64,000 nucleotides of DNA from Burkholderia sp. Ax-1719 (GTDB lineage Bacteria > Pseudomonadota > Gammaproteobacteria > Burkholderiales > Burkholderiaceae): assembly GCF_011753055.1 (NCBI RefSeq), contig NZ_VWWJ01000028.1, positions 27,419-91,418 on the forward strand. Reading direction: 5' to 3'. Made by a program: the position numbers and the translations under genes. This document shows, in pieces, positions 16,299 through 24,645 of the stretch (the stretch's first letter is position 1; each line of letters begins with the position of its first letter). The notes beneath the pieces are model-generated. The model was not told where the DNA came from, did not search any database, and saw only the letters and a list, made by a program, of their open reading frames with translations.

Positions 16299-19040
16299 TC
16301 AGCTCTCCTGCTTCTTGAGCAGCGTGACGGTCAGGCCCAGCACGATGGGCGTGGCGAGCGCCAGCGGCCAGATGGACTGCCAGAGATCGCCAAAGTGCAG
16401 CGCCTTGTTGAACACGCCCCGGCTGATCGTGAGCATATAGCTGGCCGGATAGATCTGCCCAATCACGCGCCCCGCGCCTTCCAGCGACGATACCGGCGTG
16501 ATGAGGCCCGCGAACTGCACCGAAGGCACCATCGTGCCGATCATCGTGAAGAAGAGGGCGGCGATCTGGCTCTTCGTGAAGGTGGAAGCCAGCAGTCCGA
16601 TGGCGGTGGCGCACAGGCAGTACAAAATGGCCGCCCCGAATAATGTCGGGAAACTGCCTTTGATTGGCACACCAAATAAAGTGACGGCGAGCAGCGTCAT
16701 CAGCAGGAAATTCAGCATGGCGAGCAACACATACGGCGCCTGTTTGCCGAGCAGGAATTCCAGCCGCGTAACCGGCGTCACATACAGATTGATGATCGAG
16801 CCCAGTTCCTTTTCGCGGACCACGGCGAGCGCGGTAAGCATCGCGGGCATCATGAGCAGCAGCACCGGGATCACGGCGGGCACCATCGCCGGCAGGCTGC
16901 GTACATCGGGGTTGTAGCGAAAGCGCGTCTCGACCGAAACTGCCGCGTGCGCATCCGCGCCCAGCCGCTGCTTCGCCTGTTGCAACAGCCAGCTCTGATG
17001 CATGGCGATCACATAGCCGCGCACTGTTTCTGCGCGTTGCGGCATGGCGCCGTCGATCCATACGCCAAGATCCACCGATTTGCCGCGCGCCACGTCGCGT
17101 GCGAAGCCGGGCGGGATCTCCATCGCAAACGCCAGTTCGCCGCTGCGCATGCGCCGGTCCATTTCGGCATAACTCGTGATGGGCGGGCGTTCGATGAAAT
17201 AGCGCGAGCCGGACAGGTTCAGATCGTAGTTCTGCGAAAGCGAGGTCTGGTCGTGATCGAGCACGGCGAAGCGCAAATCCTCCACGTCCATGCTGATGCC
17301 AAAGCCCATCACGAAGAGCAACAGCAGCGAACCGGCGAGCGCGAGCGTCGCGCGCACGGGATCGCGGCGCAATTCCAGCGCTTCGCGCCACATATAGCTA
17401 TAGGCGCGCTGGAAGCTGAAGCCGCGATATTGCGTGTGATGCGCTTCGGCGTCTGGGTTTTCGGCGAGGGCGGAAAGCTCGGCGGTGGTATCGCCTTCCG
17501 TGCCCGCGCCAGCGTCCACGAGATACGCGATAAACGCTTCTTCCAGCGTGGCCGCGCCGCGCTTTTCGGTGATGGCAGCGGGCGTATCGCTCACCAGCAC
17601 GCGCCCCGCATGCATCAGCGAAATGCGGTCGCAGCGTCCCGCCTCGTTCATGAAGTGCGTGGAGATGAAGATCGTTACCTGGTCTTCGCGGGCGAGCGCA
17701 ATCAGCAGTCGCCAGAAGTTGTCGCGCGCGACCGGATCGACGCCGGAAGTCGGTTCGTCGAGGATCAGCAATTCGGGCTTGTGGACCATCGCCACCGCGA
17801 GCGACAGGCGCTGGCGCACGCCCAGGGGCAGACTGTCCGGCAGCGTGTCGAGCGCTTCGGCGAGATCGAAACGCTCGACCATTTCGCTCACGCGCGCGGG
17901 AATATCGGCTTCGGGTACGTGAAAGAGGCGTGCATGCAGCACCAGGTTCTGGCGCACCGTGAGTTCGCCGTAGAGCGAAAACGCTTGCGACATGTAGCCC
18001 ACGCGGCGGCGCGTATCCAGGTCGCGCGGATCGACTTCATGTCCGAACAGCCAGGCCTGGCCTTCGCTCGCCGGCAGCAGGCCCGTGAGCATTTTCATCG
18101 TGGTGGATTTGCCGCAACCATTCGAGCCAAGAAAGCCGAATATCTCGCCGCGCCGGATGCGAAAGCTCACGTGATCCACAGCGACGAAATCGCCGAAGCG
18201 CATCGTCAGGTCTTTGGCTTCGATGGCGATATTGTTTTGCGCATCGTCGTCGGCTTTTAGCGGGGTGATTTCCACCGGCATATGGCCGCGCTTTTTCGCT
18301 TCCGGCAATAGCGCAATAAAAGCTTCTTCAAGCGATTCGGTGTGCGTACGATTCAGCAACTCGGCGGGCGTGCCGGTGGCGAGGATCGCGCCGTCATCCA
18401 TTGCGATCAGCCAGTCGAAACGCTGCGCTTCATCCATATAGGCCGTGGCGACGATGACGCTCATCGATGGGCGTTCCTTGCGGATGCCGTTGATCAGATC
18501 CCAGAACTGCGCGCGCGCGAGTGGATCGACGCCCGTGGTGGGTTCGTCGAGAATCAGCAGGTCGGGATCGTGGATCAGCGCGCAGCACAGGCCGAGCTTC
18601 TGCTTCATGCCGCCCGAGAGTTTGCCCGCAGGCCGCGCGAGAAACGGATCGAGGCCGGTGCTGCGCGTGAGGGCGTCGATGCGCCGACGCCGTTCCGCTT
18701 CGTCGTGACCGAACAGTCGGCCAAAGAACTGCAGATTTTCTTCGACAGACAGCGTGGGATACAGATTCTTGCCCAGCCCTTGCGGCATATAGGCAATGCG
18801 CGGGCAGACCGCATCGCGGTGCGCCTTGCTCGCCATATCGCCGCCCAGCACCCAGACCTTGCCTTCCTGCACGGCGCGCGAGCCCGCCACGAGTGCGAGC
18901 AGGCTGGATTTACCTACGCCGTCTGGGCCGATGAGGCCCACCATCAGACCGGCGGGCACGTCCTGCGTGAGATCGCGCAGCGCGACGGTCTTGCCGTAGT
19001 GCAGGCTGACGTGTTCGATGCGAACTGCGGGCTCGCTCAT
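16299..19040 (-). CDS. rbbA: RbbA-type double ABC ATPase fused to ABC-2 permease
   Basis: 913 residues from the ATG at 19040 (TGATG overlap with the adaptor gene). ATPase 1 has GPDGVGKSS near residue 38, LSGGMKQKL and LLILDEPTTGVD. ATPase 2 has GSNGCGKST near residue 310, the LPLGVRQRLSL signature that commonly replaces LSGGQ in this family, and LLILDEPTSGVD. After about residue 545 comes an ABC-2 permease with a large outer domain and five C-terminal helices (KELGSIINLYVTPVTRLEFLLGKQ). E. coli RbbA is reported to bind ribosomes, but the setting here (outer-membrane factor, HlyD adaptor, second permease) argues for drug or lipid-like compound export. Substrate unknown. Confidence 0.92.
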   Translation of the reverse strand: MSEPAVRIEHVSLHYGKTVALRDLTQDVPAGLMVGLIGPDGVGKSSLLALVAGSRAVQEGKVWVLGGDMASKAHRDAVCPRIAYMPQGLGKNLYPTLSVEENLQFFGRLFGHDEAERRRRIDALTRSTGLDPFLARPAGKLSGGMKQKLGLCCALIHDPDLLILDEPTTGVDPLARAQFWDLINGIRKERPSMSVIVATAYMDEAQRFDWLIAMDDGAILATGTPAELLNRTHTESLEEAFIALLPEAKKRGHMPVEITPLKADDDAQNNIAIEAKDLTMRFGDFVAVDHVSFRIRRGEIFGFLGSNGCGKSTTMKMLTGLLPASEGQAWLFGHEVDPRDLDTRRRVGYMSQAFSLYGELTVRQNLVLHARLFHVPEADIPARVSEMVERFDLAEALDTLPDSLPLGVRQRLSLAVAMVHKPELLILDEPTSGVDPVARDNFWRLLIALAREDQVTIFISTHFMNEAGRCDRISLMHAGRVLVSDTPAAITEKRGAATLEEAFIAYLVDAGAGTEGDTTAELSALAENPDAEAHHTQYRGFSFQRAYSYMWREALELRRDPVRATLALAGSLLLLFVMGFGISMDVEDLRFAVLDHDQTSLSQNYDLNLSGSRYFIERPPITSYAEMDRRMRSGELAFAMEIPPGFARDVARGKSVDLGVWIDGAMPQRAETVRGYVIAMHQSWLLQQAKQRLGADAHAAVSVETRFRYNPDVRSLPAMVPAVIPVLLLMMPAMLTALAVVREKELGSIINLYVTPVTRLEFLLGKQAPYVLLAMLNFLLMTLLAVTLFGVPIKGSFPTLFGAAILYCLCATAIGLLASTFTKSQIAALFFTMIGTMVPSVQFAGLITPVSSLEGAGRVIGQIYPASYMLTISRGVFNKALHFGDLWQSIWPLALATPIVLGLTVTLLKKQES

Positions 19041-20107
19041 CAGGGCACCTTCACCTGCAGATTTGCGGGCCATTCTTCATTGGCGTCGAGTTTCACCCAT
19101 GCCACGCCGGGCAGGCCTGTTTTTACGTATTTCAGGTGCTTCTGAAGCAGATCGCGGTCGATCTGCGCCTTGACGCGGAACATGAGTTTCTGGCGCTCGC
19201 TCTGTGTTTCGACGGTTTTGGGCGTGAATTGCGCGGTCGCGGAAACGAAGGTGATTTTGGCGGGGATGACCCACTGCGGCGCAGCATCCAGAATGATGTG
19301 CACATCCTGGCCCAACGCCACGCGGCCGGCCGCCTGTTCGGGCAGGAAGAACGTCATGTAGACATCCGAAAGATCGACCATGTTGAGCACCTTGCCGCCT
19401 GCGCCGAGTACTTCACCCGGCTGCGCGACGCGATACTGCACGCGGCCTGCGCGTGGCGCCTTGAGGTCGCTGTCGTGAATATCGGCGTTGATGCGGTCGA
19501 TGGTGGCCTGCGCGGCGGCAATCGCTGATTCCGCGCCAGTCTGCTGCGCACGCGCGGCGGTGACGGCGGCTGCGGCGGCGGTGACCTGCGCCTTGGCGGC
19601 GGCCACGGCGGCTTCTGCGCTGCGCACGCGGGCGCGGTCGTCGTCGAGTTCCTGCATCGACGATGCGCCTTCTTTCGAGAGCGTTTGCGAGCGTGCGAGC
19701 CGGCGTTTGGCGGCGTCGAGTTCGCTCTCGCGTTGGGCCACGCCCGCTTCGGCGGCGCGCTGGTCGCTCTCGCGCAGGGCGATGGTGGCCTTGGCGCTGG
19801 CATCGGCGTTGATGGCCTGCTGATGCTGCGCGATGGCTTCGTTTCGTTGCGCCTGCAACGTGTCGACCTGCATGTGGGCGAGCGTCTGGCCCGCGCTGAC
19901 GAAGTCGCCTTCCTGCACGACCACGTCCTGAACGCGTGCTGCGAGCTTGGTGGCGACGTCGATCTCGGTGGCCTCGATACGGCCATTGCCGCTCACGAAG
20001 CCTTCGCCGGGGCCGCGATCCGCGTAGTAGCGCCAGCCAAAATAGCCGCCCGCCGCGACGGCAATCACGATGAGCGCGGGAATCCATTTGCGGGCTGAAA
20101 TCTGCAT
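19040..20107 (-). CDS. HlyD-family membrane fusion protein (YbhG/YhiI-like)
   Basis: 355 residues from the ATG at 20107. One N-terminal membrane anchor (about 8-24) is followed by the lipoyl-type barrel half (VSGNGRIEATEIDVATKLAARVQDVVVQEGDFVSAGQ), a long Ala/Gln-rich coiled coil (about 80-215), the second barrel half (DLKAPRAGRVQYRVAQPGEVLGAGGKVLNMVDL) and a beta-barrel domain. Such adaptors bridge an inner-membrane exporter and an outer-membrane channel in the periplasm. It lies 14 bp after the outer-membrane factor and overlaps the ATPase gene by one base, so all are made together. Confidence 0.92.
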   Translation of the reverse strand: MQISARKWIPALIVIAVAAGGYFGWRYYADRGPGEGFVSGNGRIEATEIDVATKLAARVQDVVVQEGDFVSAGQTLAHMQVDTLQAQRNEAIAQHQQAINADASAKATIALRESDQRAAEAGVAQRESELDAAKRRLARSQTLSKEGASSMQELDDDRARVRSAEAAVAAAKAQVTAAAAAVTAARAQQTGAESAIAAAQATIDRINADIHDSDLKAPRAGRVQYRVAQPGEVLGAGGKVLNMVDLSDVYMTFFLPEQAAGRVALGQDVHIILDAAPQWVIPAKITFVSATAQFTPKTVETQSERQKLMFRVKAQIDRDLLQKHLKYVKTGLPGVAWVKLDANEEWPANLQVKVP

Positions 20108-20121
20108 GACGGGACCTTTAA

Positions 20122-21645
20122 TCAGGGAGTATTCGGTGTGACGGTGTTCGTTGCGCCTGATGCTGGAAAGGGCGCCGTCGCGGGCGCTTGCGCGCTGGAC
20201 GCGAAGCCGCCGCCGCCAAGCGCCGCGTAGAGCGATACGCGGCTCGACAGCAGCGCGCGGCGCGTTTCTACCAGTTGCTGCTGCACGACCAGCAGATCGC
20301 GCTGTGCATCGAGGACTTCGAGGAAAGGCGAAGCGCCGTGGTCGTAGCGCAATTGCGCGAGGCGCGCGCGTTCGGCCTGGGCGGCTTCGGTTGCGCGCAG
20401 CGTGTCGACCTGTTCGGCGAGCCATTGACGCGCGGCCAGCGCGTCGGCGACGTCGCGGAAGGCCGCTTGCACCGAGCGCTCGTACGAGGTCACGGCCTGA
20501 TCGCGCTGTGCCTTGGCGACTTCCAGATTCGATTCGCGGCGGCCCATATCGAAGATCGGCAGCGAAATGCCCGGGCCGAAACTCCACGCGCGGCTCGGGC
20601 CGGTGAAGAGATCGGAAAGCTGCGTGCTGGCGGCGCCCAACGATCCGGTGAGCGTGATCTTCGGGAAGAATTCCGCGCGCGCTGCGCCAATGTTGGCGTT
20701 GGCCGCGCGCAGCTGATATTCGGCGGCGACGATATCGGGGCGATTGGTGAGCAGATCGGAAGGCAGACCCGCAGGCAGGTCGCTCATGACAGAGGCGTCG
20801 TCCAGACGCAGATCGGCGTGCGGCAGATCGACAGGTTTGCCAACCAGCAATTGCAGCGCATTCACACGCGTGGCGCGTTCCTGCTGAAGCTGTGCGCCCA
20901 GCGCAACGGCCTGACGCCACAGGGTTTCGACCTGCTTGAGATCGAGCTTTGAAATCGCGCCCACTTCATAGCGGCGCTTGAAAATGCGGTAAGACTTTTC
21001 CCGGCTCGCGATGGTGGCTTGAGCGAGCATGATGCGTTCGTCGAGTTCGCGCAGGCTCAGATAGCTGTTGGCGACTTGCTCGACCAGCGTGAGCGTGACC
21101 GCCTGGCGCGCGGCGTCGCTGGCCAGATAGTTTTGCAGCGCGGCTTCCTTGAGATTGGCCACGCGGCCCCAGAAGTCCAGTTCCCAACTGGCGAGGCCAA
21201 TACCTACCTGATACTGGTTGGCCGTCATGGGACGGCCCACGCCGGAGAAATCGGCGGGCACGCGGGCGCGCGAGAGGTCGGCCTCTACGCCCAATGTGGG
21301 GAATTGATCCGCGCGACGGATACCGTACATCGCGCGTGCTTCTTCGACGCGCTGGATCGCCAGTTGCAGGTCGCGGTTGTATTCGAGCGCTTCGGCGATC
21401 AGGCCTTGGAGCGTGGGATCGGTGAAATAGTCTTTCCAGCCGATGGCGGTGGCGCTCAGTGCATTTTCGCCCGCCTGACTGGCGGCAGCATCGGGGAAGG
21501 TTTGCGGTACGGGCAGCGGCGGCTGCTCGTAACTGGGCGCAAGTGAAACGCAGCCCGTGAGCATTGCAATCAGCGAAACGTAGAGGACGGCCCGCACGGG
21601 CGCGGTGGGGCCATTCGCACCATGTTGGACGATGGGGTTAATCAT
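20122..21645 (-). CDS. Outer-membrane efflux lipoprotein (NodT/OprM-type)
   Basis: 507 residues from the ATG at 21645, with GCAGGAG upstream; a longer in-frame start at 21747 is poorer. A lipoprotein signal ends in LTGC (Cys 32), followed by APSYEQPPLPVPQTFPDA, the usual opening of NodT-family channels. Two TolC-like repeats follow, with SWELDFWGRVANLKEAALQNYLAS and PGISLPIFDMGRRESNLEVAKAQRDQAV as the conserved blocks. The trimer forms the exit duct of the tripartite pump encoded downstream. First gene of the export operon; nothing in the 570-bp upstream region names a regulator. Confidence 0.92.
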   Translation of the reverse strand: MINPIVQHGANGPTAPVRAVLYVSLIAMLTGCVSLAPSYEQPPLPVPQTFPDAAASQAGENALSATAIGWKDYFTDPTLQGLIAEALEYNRDLQLAIQRVEEARAMYGIRRADQFPTLGVEADLSRARVPADFSGVGRPMTANQYQVGIGLASWELDFWGRVANLKEAALQNYLASDAARQAVTLTLVEQVANSYLSLRELDERIMLAQATIASREKSYRIFKRRYEVGAISKLDLKQVETLWRQAVALGAQLQQERATRVNALQLLVGKPVDLPHADLRLDDASVMSDLPAGLPSDLLTNRPDIVAAEYQLRAANANIGAARAEFFPKITLTGSLGAASTQLSDLFTGPSRAWSFGPGISLPIFDMGRRESNLEVAKAQRDQAVTSYERSVQAAFRDVADALAARQWLAEQVDTLRATEAAQAERARLAQLRYDHGASPFLEVLDAQRDLLVVQQQLVETRRALLSSRVSLYAALGGGGFASSAQAPATAPFPASGATNTVTPNTP

Positions 21646-22217
21646 CGATAAGTACTCCTGCGCTACGAGCAAATGCGAGCCGTGAGTGCGAGCATGCGAA
21701 ATCCGCACCGCGAAGGTGCAGTCAGCGTCGGCCGCGACCGGCTTCACGATAGGTGTGACGCGCGACCGCGCGACAAGTGCCAGGGGTGCGACGCGGTGCC
21801 GCCAGGAAGGACGGCGATGCAGGTCTGCTGATGGGGATCGTGGCGCGCCAGAGGGGGCGTGTGCGGGAGTCTGCGGCGAGGTGTCGCGTACAGGCGTTTA
21901 GAAGAAACGCTCGACGCGATCGTGCGCTTCGCGAGGAGGCGGTGTGATCGTTGCGTGGTCATCATCTCGTTGCGCGTGTGGCGAACGAATGCAGGCCGCG
22001 GGATGCGGTTCGCATCGCCCGAGAGCTACGCACGATGTGAGCGCAACTCCTTTCTGCATTAATCGTGACACAAGCGCAAAAGCGGTGACGGCCAGGTGCG
22101 CGCGATTGAATTTAAGGGCTTGATTTGGCCTTCAAAATACGCGCGCGAAGATTGCAAACATAGGCGATAGCAGCGCTTCGTATGCCGAAGCGCTGCGCGA
22201 TTCAATGCAATGCGACA
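21646..22217. other. Intergenic region between exporter operon and secreted-protein gene
   Basis: 572 bp without a convincing gene: the open frames here are short, Arg/Ala-rich and lack ribosome sites. It must contain the promoter of the exporter operon (near 21646-21800, minus strand). The right end holds a strong hairpin at 22170-22196. Confidence 0.6.
22170..22196 (-). terminator. Perfect 11-bp hairpin after the secreted-protein gene
   Basis: GCAGCGCTTCG at 22170-22180 and CGAAGCGCTGC at 22186-22196 enclose a 5-base loop, 21 bp past the stop at 22218. There is no clean U-run, so it may be a terminator needing help or an mRNA-stabilising stem. Confidence 0.55.
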
Positions 22218-22679
22218 TCACGTTGGCCAGACGAAGGCTTCGTGTTCGTGCGTCGTCTTGCCGACATCGACGCTACGCTTGACGGTCTTGCCGTCGTGGC
22301 TCGCGCTCACTACGTAATGGCCGCGAGGCAGCGTGACGAGCATGAATGGGCCATGCGTCTGCGTGGAGAGCAGCGTCTGGCCGTGTGCGTCGGAGATGGT
22401 CACGGGTACATCGGCGAGATATTCGTTGCCGCCCGCCGACTGGCGAGCGAATTCTAGCGAGAGAGGATAGTGCGCCGTAGCGGCTTTGAACGCCGCCGAC
22501 TGATCGCTGCCGATGCCACCCGAGACGTAGGCAATATCGCCCGCATGCTGCACGGGCGGCAGGCCGTTCGCGACGTTATTCATGGTCGCGGCGAACGCGC
22601 ATTGGGCGCCGAGTGCAAGCGTGAGCGTGGCAGCCAGCGAAAGCGCAGCGGTCTTGTATTGAACTGAGCGTGCATTCAT
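22218..22679 (-). CDS. Secreted protein with carboxypeptidase-regulatory-like fold, unknown function
   Basis: 153 residues with GGAGGTG seven bases before the ATG. A Sec signal peptide (AALSLAATLTLALGAQCAFA) is cleaved after about residue 30, so the product is periplasmic or secreted. The C-terminal half (VPVTISDAHGQTLLSTQTHGPFMLVTLPRGHYVVSASHDGK) reads like the beta-sandwich of carboxypeptidase-regulatory/Cna-B-type domains: a phrase ending in a Gly-x-Tyr-x-Val strand. No catalytic motif is seen. The gene stands alone, ends in a hairpin, and has a PmrA/QseB-like box 72 bp upstream, so it may be induced by envelope stress. I do not recognise a named family member. Confidence 0.8.
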   Translation of the reverse strand: MNARSVQYKTAALSLAATLTLALGAQCAFAATMNNVANGLPPVQHAGDIAYVSGGIGSDQSAAFKAATAHYPLSLEFARQSAGGNEYLADVPVTISDAHGQTLLSTQTHGPFMLVTLPRGHYVVSASHDGKTVKRSVDVGKTTHEHEAFVWPT

Positions 22680-22750
22680 TTTTCACCTCCATCGATTCGT
22701 CGATCAGACCCGGTCTGCTGCACCGGACGAACCTAGCGTAGGTTTCAAGC

Positions 22751-22767
22751 CTTAAATGCCGCTTAAA
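22751..22767 (-). promoter_or_regulatory. TTTAAG-N5-TTTAAG box upstream of the secreted-protein gene
   Basis: CTTAAA at 22751 and 22762 (11 bp apart) read as TTTAAG-CGGCA-TTTAAG on the coding strand of the gene starting at 22679. This matches the hexamer-N5-hexamer pattern of PmrA/QseB-class regulators and shares TTTAAGCG with the repeats at 8835. Confidence 0.5.
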
Positions 22768-22790
22768 AGTGCTGTGAAGAAATATTTCAA

Positions 22791-22818
22791 GCCGTTGCCC
22801 GCACGAGCGGGCAACGGC
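22791..22818 (-). terminator. Terminator-like hairpin after lldP
   Basis: GCCGTTGCCCG (22791-22801) and CGGGCAACGGC (22808-22818) form a perfect 11-bp stem with a 6-base loop, 32 bp past the lldP stop. On the minus strand it is followed by TTGAAATATTTC, a weak U-tract. Confidence 0.65.
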
Positions 22819-22850
22819 CTTTCAATGTCAATACAAAGGCACTTTATTGC

Positions 22851-24557
22851 TTACTGCGGAATCATCCCCGTGAGCACATAAGCCTGAATCAACGTGATGA
22901 CGCCGACGATGGCCGCGAAAAAGAGGCTATGGCGCAGCGTGAAGCGGAACAGCGACGCTTCCTTGCCGACCAGTCCCGTCGCTGCGCAGGCAACTGCGAT
23001 CGATTGCGGCGAGATCATCTTGCCACTCACGCCGCCCGAGGTGTTGGCCGCTACGAGTAGCGTGTCCGACACACCGATCTGATGCGCCGTCGTGTGTTGA
23101 AGCGAGCAGAACAACGCATTCGATGAGGTATCCGAACCAGTCAGGAATACGCCGAGCCAGCCGAGCAAGGGCGAGAACAGCGGAAACGCGGTGCCGGTGC
23201 CGGCGAGCGCCAGCGCGAGCGTCGAAGACATGCCCGAGTAGTTCGCGACGAAGGCAAACGCCAGCACCAGGCCGATCGACAGCACCGGGCGGCGCAGTTC
23301 ATTGAGGGTTTCGAAGAACGCGGCCACGGCGGCGCGCGGCTTCATTTTGAGGATCAGCACGGAGACGATGGCGGTCAGCATGATCGCGGTGCCAACGGCC
23401 GAAAGCCAGTCGATCTTGAACACGGCATCGTAGGGTTTGGCGCTGGCAACGATGGGGGCGGTGCGCACCACCAGTTGATCGAGACCGGGCACGTGGAAAC
23501 TCAGCACGGTGCCCGCGAGCGGTCCTTTCGCAGCGAACAGCGCCTTGAACGGTTTCACGCTCCAGACCGTGACGATAGCGGTCAGCAGGATGAACGGCGA
23601 CCACGCGCGCACGGTTTGCGCGACGCTGAACGGCGAGGCCTGACGGCCCGCGGGTGCTGCATTCGAGCCGCCTCCGAAGCCGCCGAGCGCTGCTGCGCCG
23701 CCGCTCACGCGCACGTTGGCGGTAGCGTTCTGCGTGGCGCGACGCGGCGACCACACCTTGAGGAACGCAGCGAGCGCGACGAGGCTCACGAGCGCCGAGG
23801 TAATGTCCGGCAGTTCCGGCCCGATGTGATTCGAGGTGAAATACTGTGTGACCGCGAAGCTGCCGCCCGCGACGAGCGCAGCGGGCCACGTTTCCTTGAG
23901 GCCGCGTTTGCCATCCATGATGAAGACGAGCCAGAACGGCACGAACAACGACAGCAGCGGCAACTGACGGCCCGCCATCGCGCCGATCAGGAACGGATCG
24001 ATGCCCGTTACCTGGCCCGCAACGATGATCGGAATGCCCATTGCGCCGAAAGCCACGGGCGCGGTATTGGCGATCAGACACAGGCCCGCTGCGTAGAGCG
24101 GCTCGAAGCCGAGGCCGACCAGCAGCGCCGAGGTAATCGCCACTGGCGCGCCGAAGCCTGCCGCACCCTCAAGAAACGCGCCGAACGAGAAGCCGATCAA
24201 CAGCAGTTGCAGACGCTGATCGTCGGTGATCGACAGGACCGAGGCGCGAATGACCTCGAATTGCCCGGTTTTCACGACGATCTTGTAGAGGAACACGGCT
24301 GTGACGATGATCCACGCGATCGGCCAGAGACCGTAGGCAAAGCCAAATCCTGCCGAAACGAGCGCCTGGCGCACCGGCATGCCGTATTCGAACACGGCCA
24401 CGCCCAGCGCGAGCACGAGCGTGATGGCGGCTGCCACGTGGCCTTTGAGGCGCAGCCCTGCGAGGGCGACGAAGAAGAACAGAATGGGTACAGCCGCGAC
24501 GAGCGCGGATAGCCAGAGACTGCCAAGCGGGGTATAGGTTTGAAGCCAAGGTTGCAC
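22851..24557 (-). CDS. lldP: L-lactate permease
   Basis: 568 residues starting at a GTG (24557) with GGAGGAG nine bases upstream, which settles the start although the frame is open further. The opening VQPWLQTYTPLGSLWLSALVAAVPILFF and the blocks GAFLEGAAGFGAPVAITSALLVGLGFEPL and GSDTSSNALFCSLQHTTAHQIGVSDTLLVAANTSGGVSGKMISPQ (in pieces) are diagnostic of the LctP/LldP family, with 12-14 membrane helices. It imports lactate (often glycolate too) with protons. It is the last gene after lutA, lutC and lutB, 88 bp beyond lutB, and should be controlled by the LldR protein encoded upstream. Confidence 0.95.
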   Translation of the reverse strand: MQPWLQTYTPLGSLWLSALVAAVPILFFFVALAGLRLKGHVAAAITLVLALGVAVFEYGMPVRQALVSAGFGFAYGLWPIAWIIVTAVFLYKIVVKTGQFEVIRASVLSITDDQRLQLLLIGFSFGAFLEGAAGFGAPVAITSALLVGLGFEPLYAAGLCLIANTAPVAFGAMGIPIIVAGQVTGIDPFLIGAMAGRQLPLLSLFVPFWLVFIMDGKRGLKETWPAALVAGGSFAVTQYFTSNHIGPELPDITSALVSLVALAAFLKVWSPRRATQNATANVRVSGGAAALGGFGGGSNAAPAGRQASPFSVAQTVRAWSPFILLTAIVTVWSVKPFKALFAAKGPLAGTVLSFHVPGLDQLVVRTAPIVASAKPYDAVFKIDWLSAVGTAIMLTAIVSVLILKMKPRAAVAAFFETLNELRRPVLSIGLVLAFAFVANYSGMSSTLALALAGTGTAFPLFSPLLGWLGVFLTGSDTSSNALFCSLQHTTAHQIGVSDTLLVAANTSGGVSGKMISPQSIAVACAATGLVGKEASLFRFTLRHSLFFAAIVGVITLIQAYVLTGMIPQ

Positions 24558-24645
24558 TACGGTCTCCTCCGATGATGCGGGTCTAGATGGTGAAGTCTTC
24601 AGGTACGCCTTGGAATATAGTTCGCATACCTGAAGATTGGCCTTG

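Noticed and set aside
21686..22062. Two short plus-strand frames between the exporter operon and the secreted-protein gene
   Set aside because: Arg/Cys-rich composition, overlapping frames and no ribosome sites; read as non-coding.
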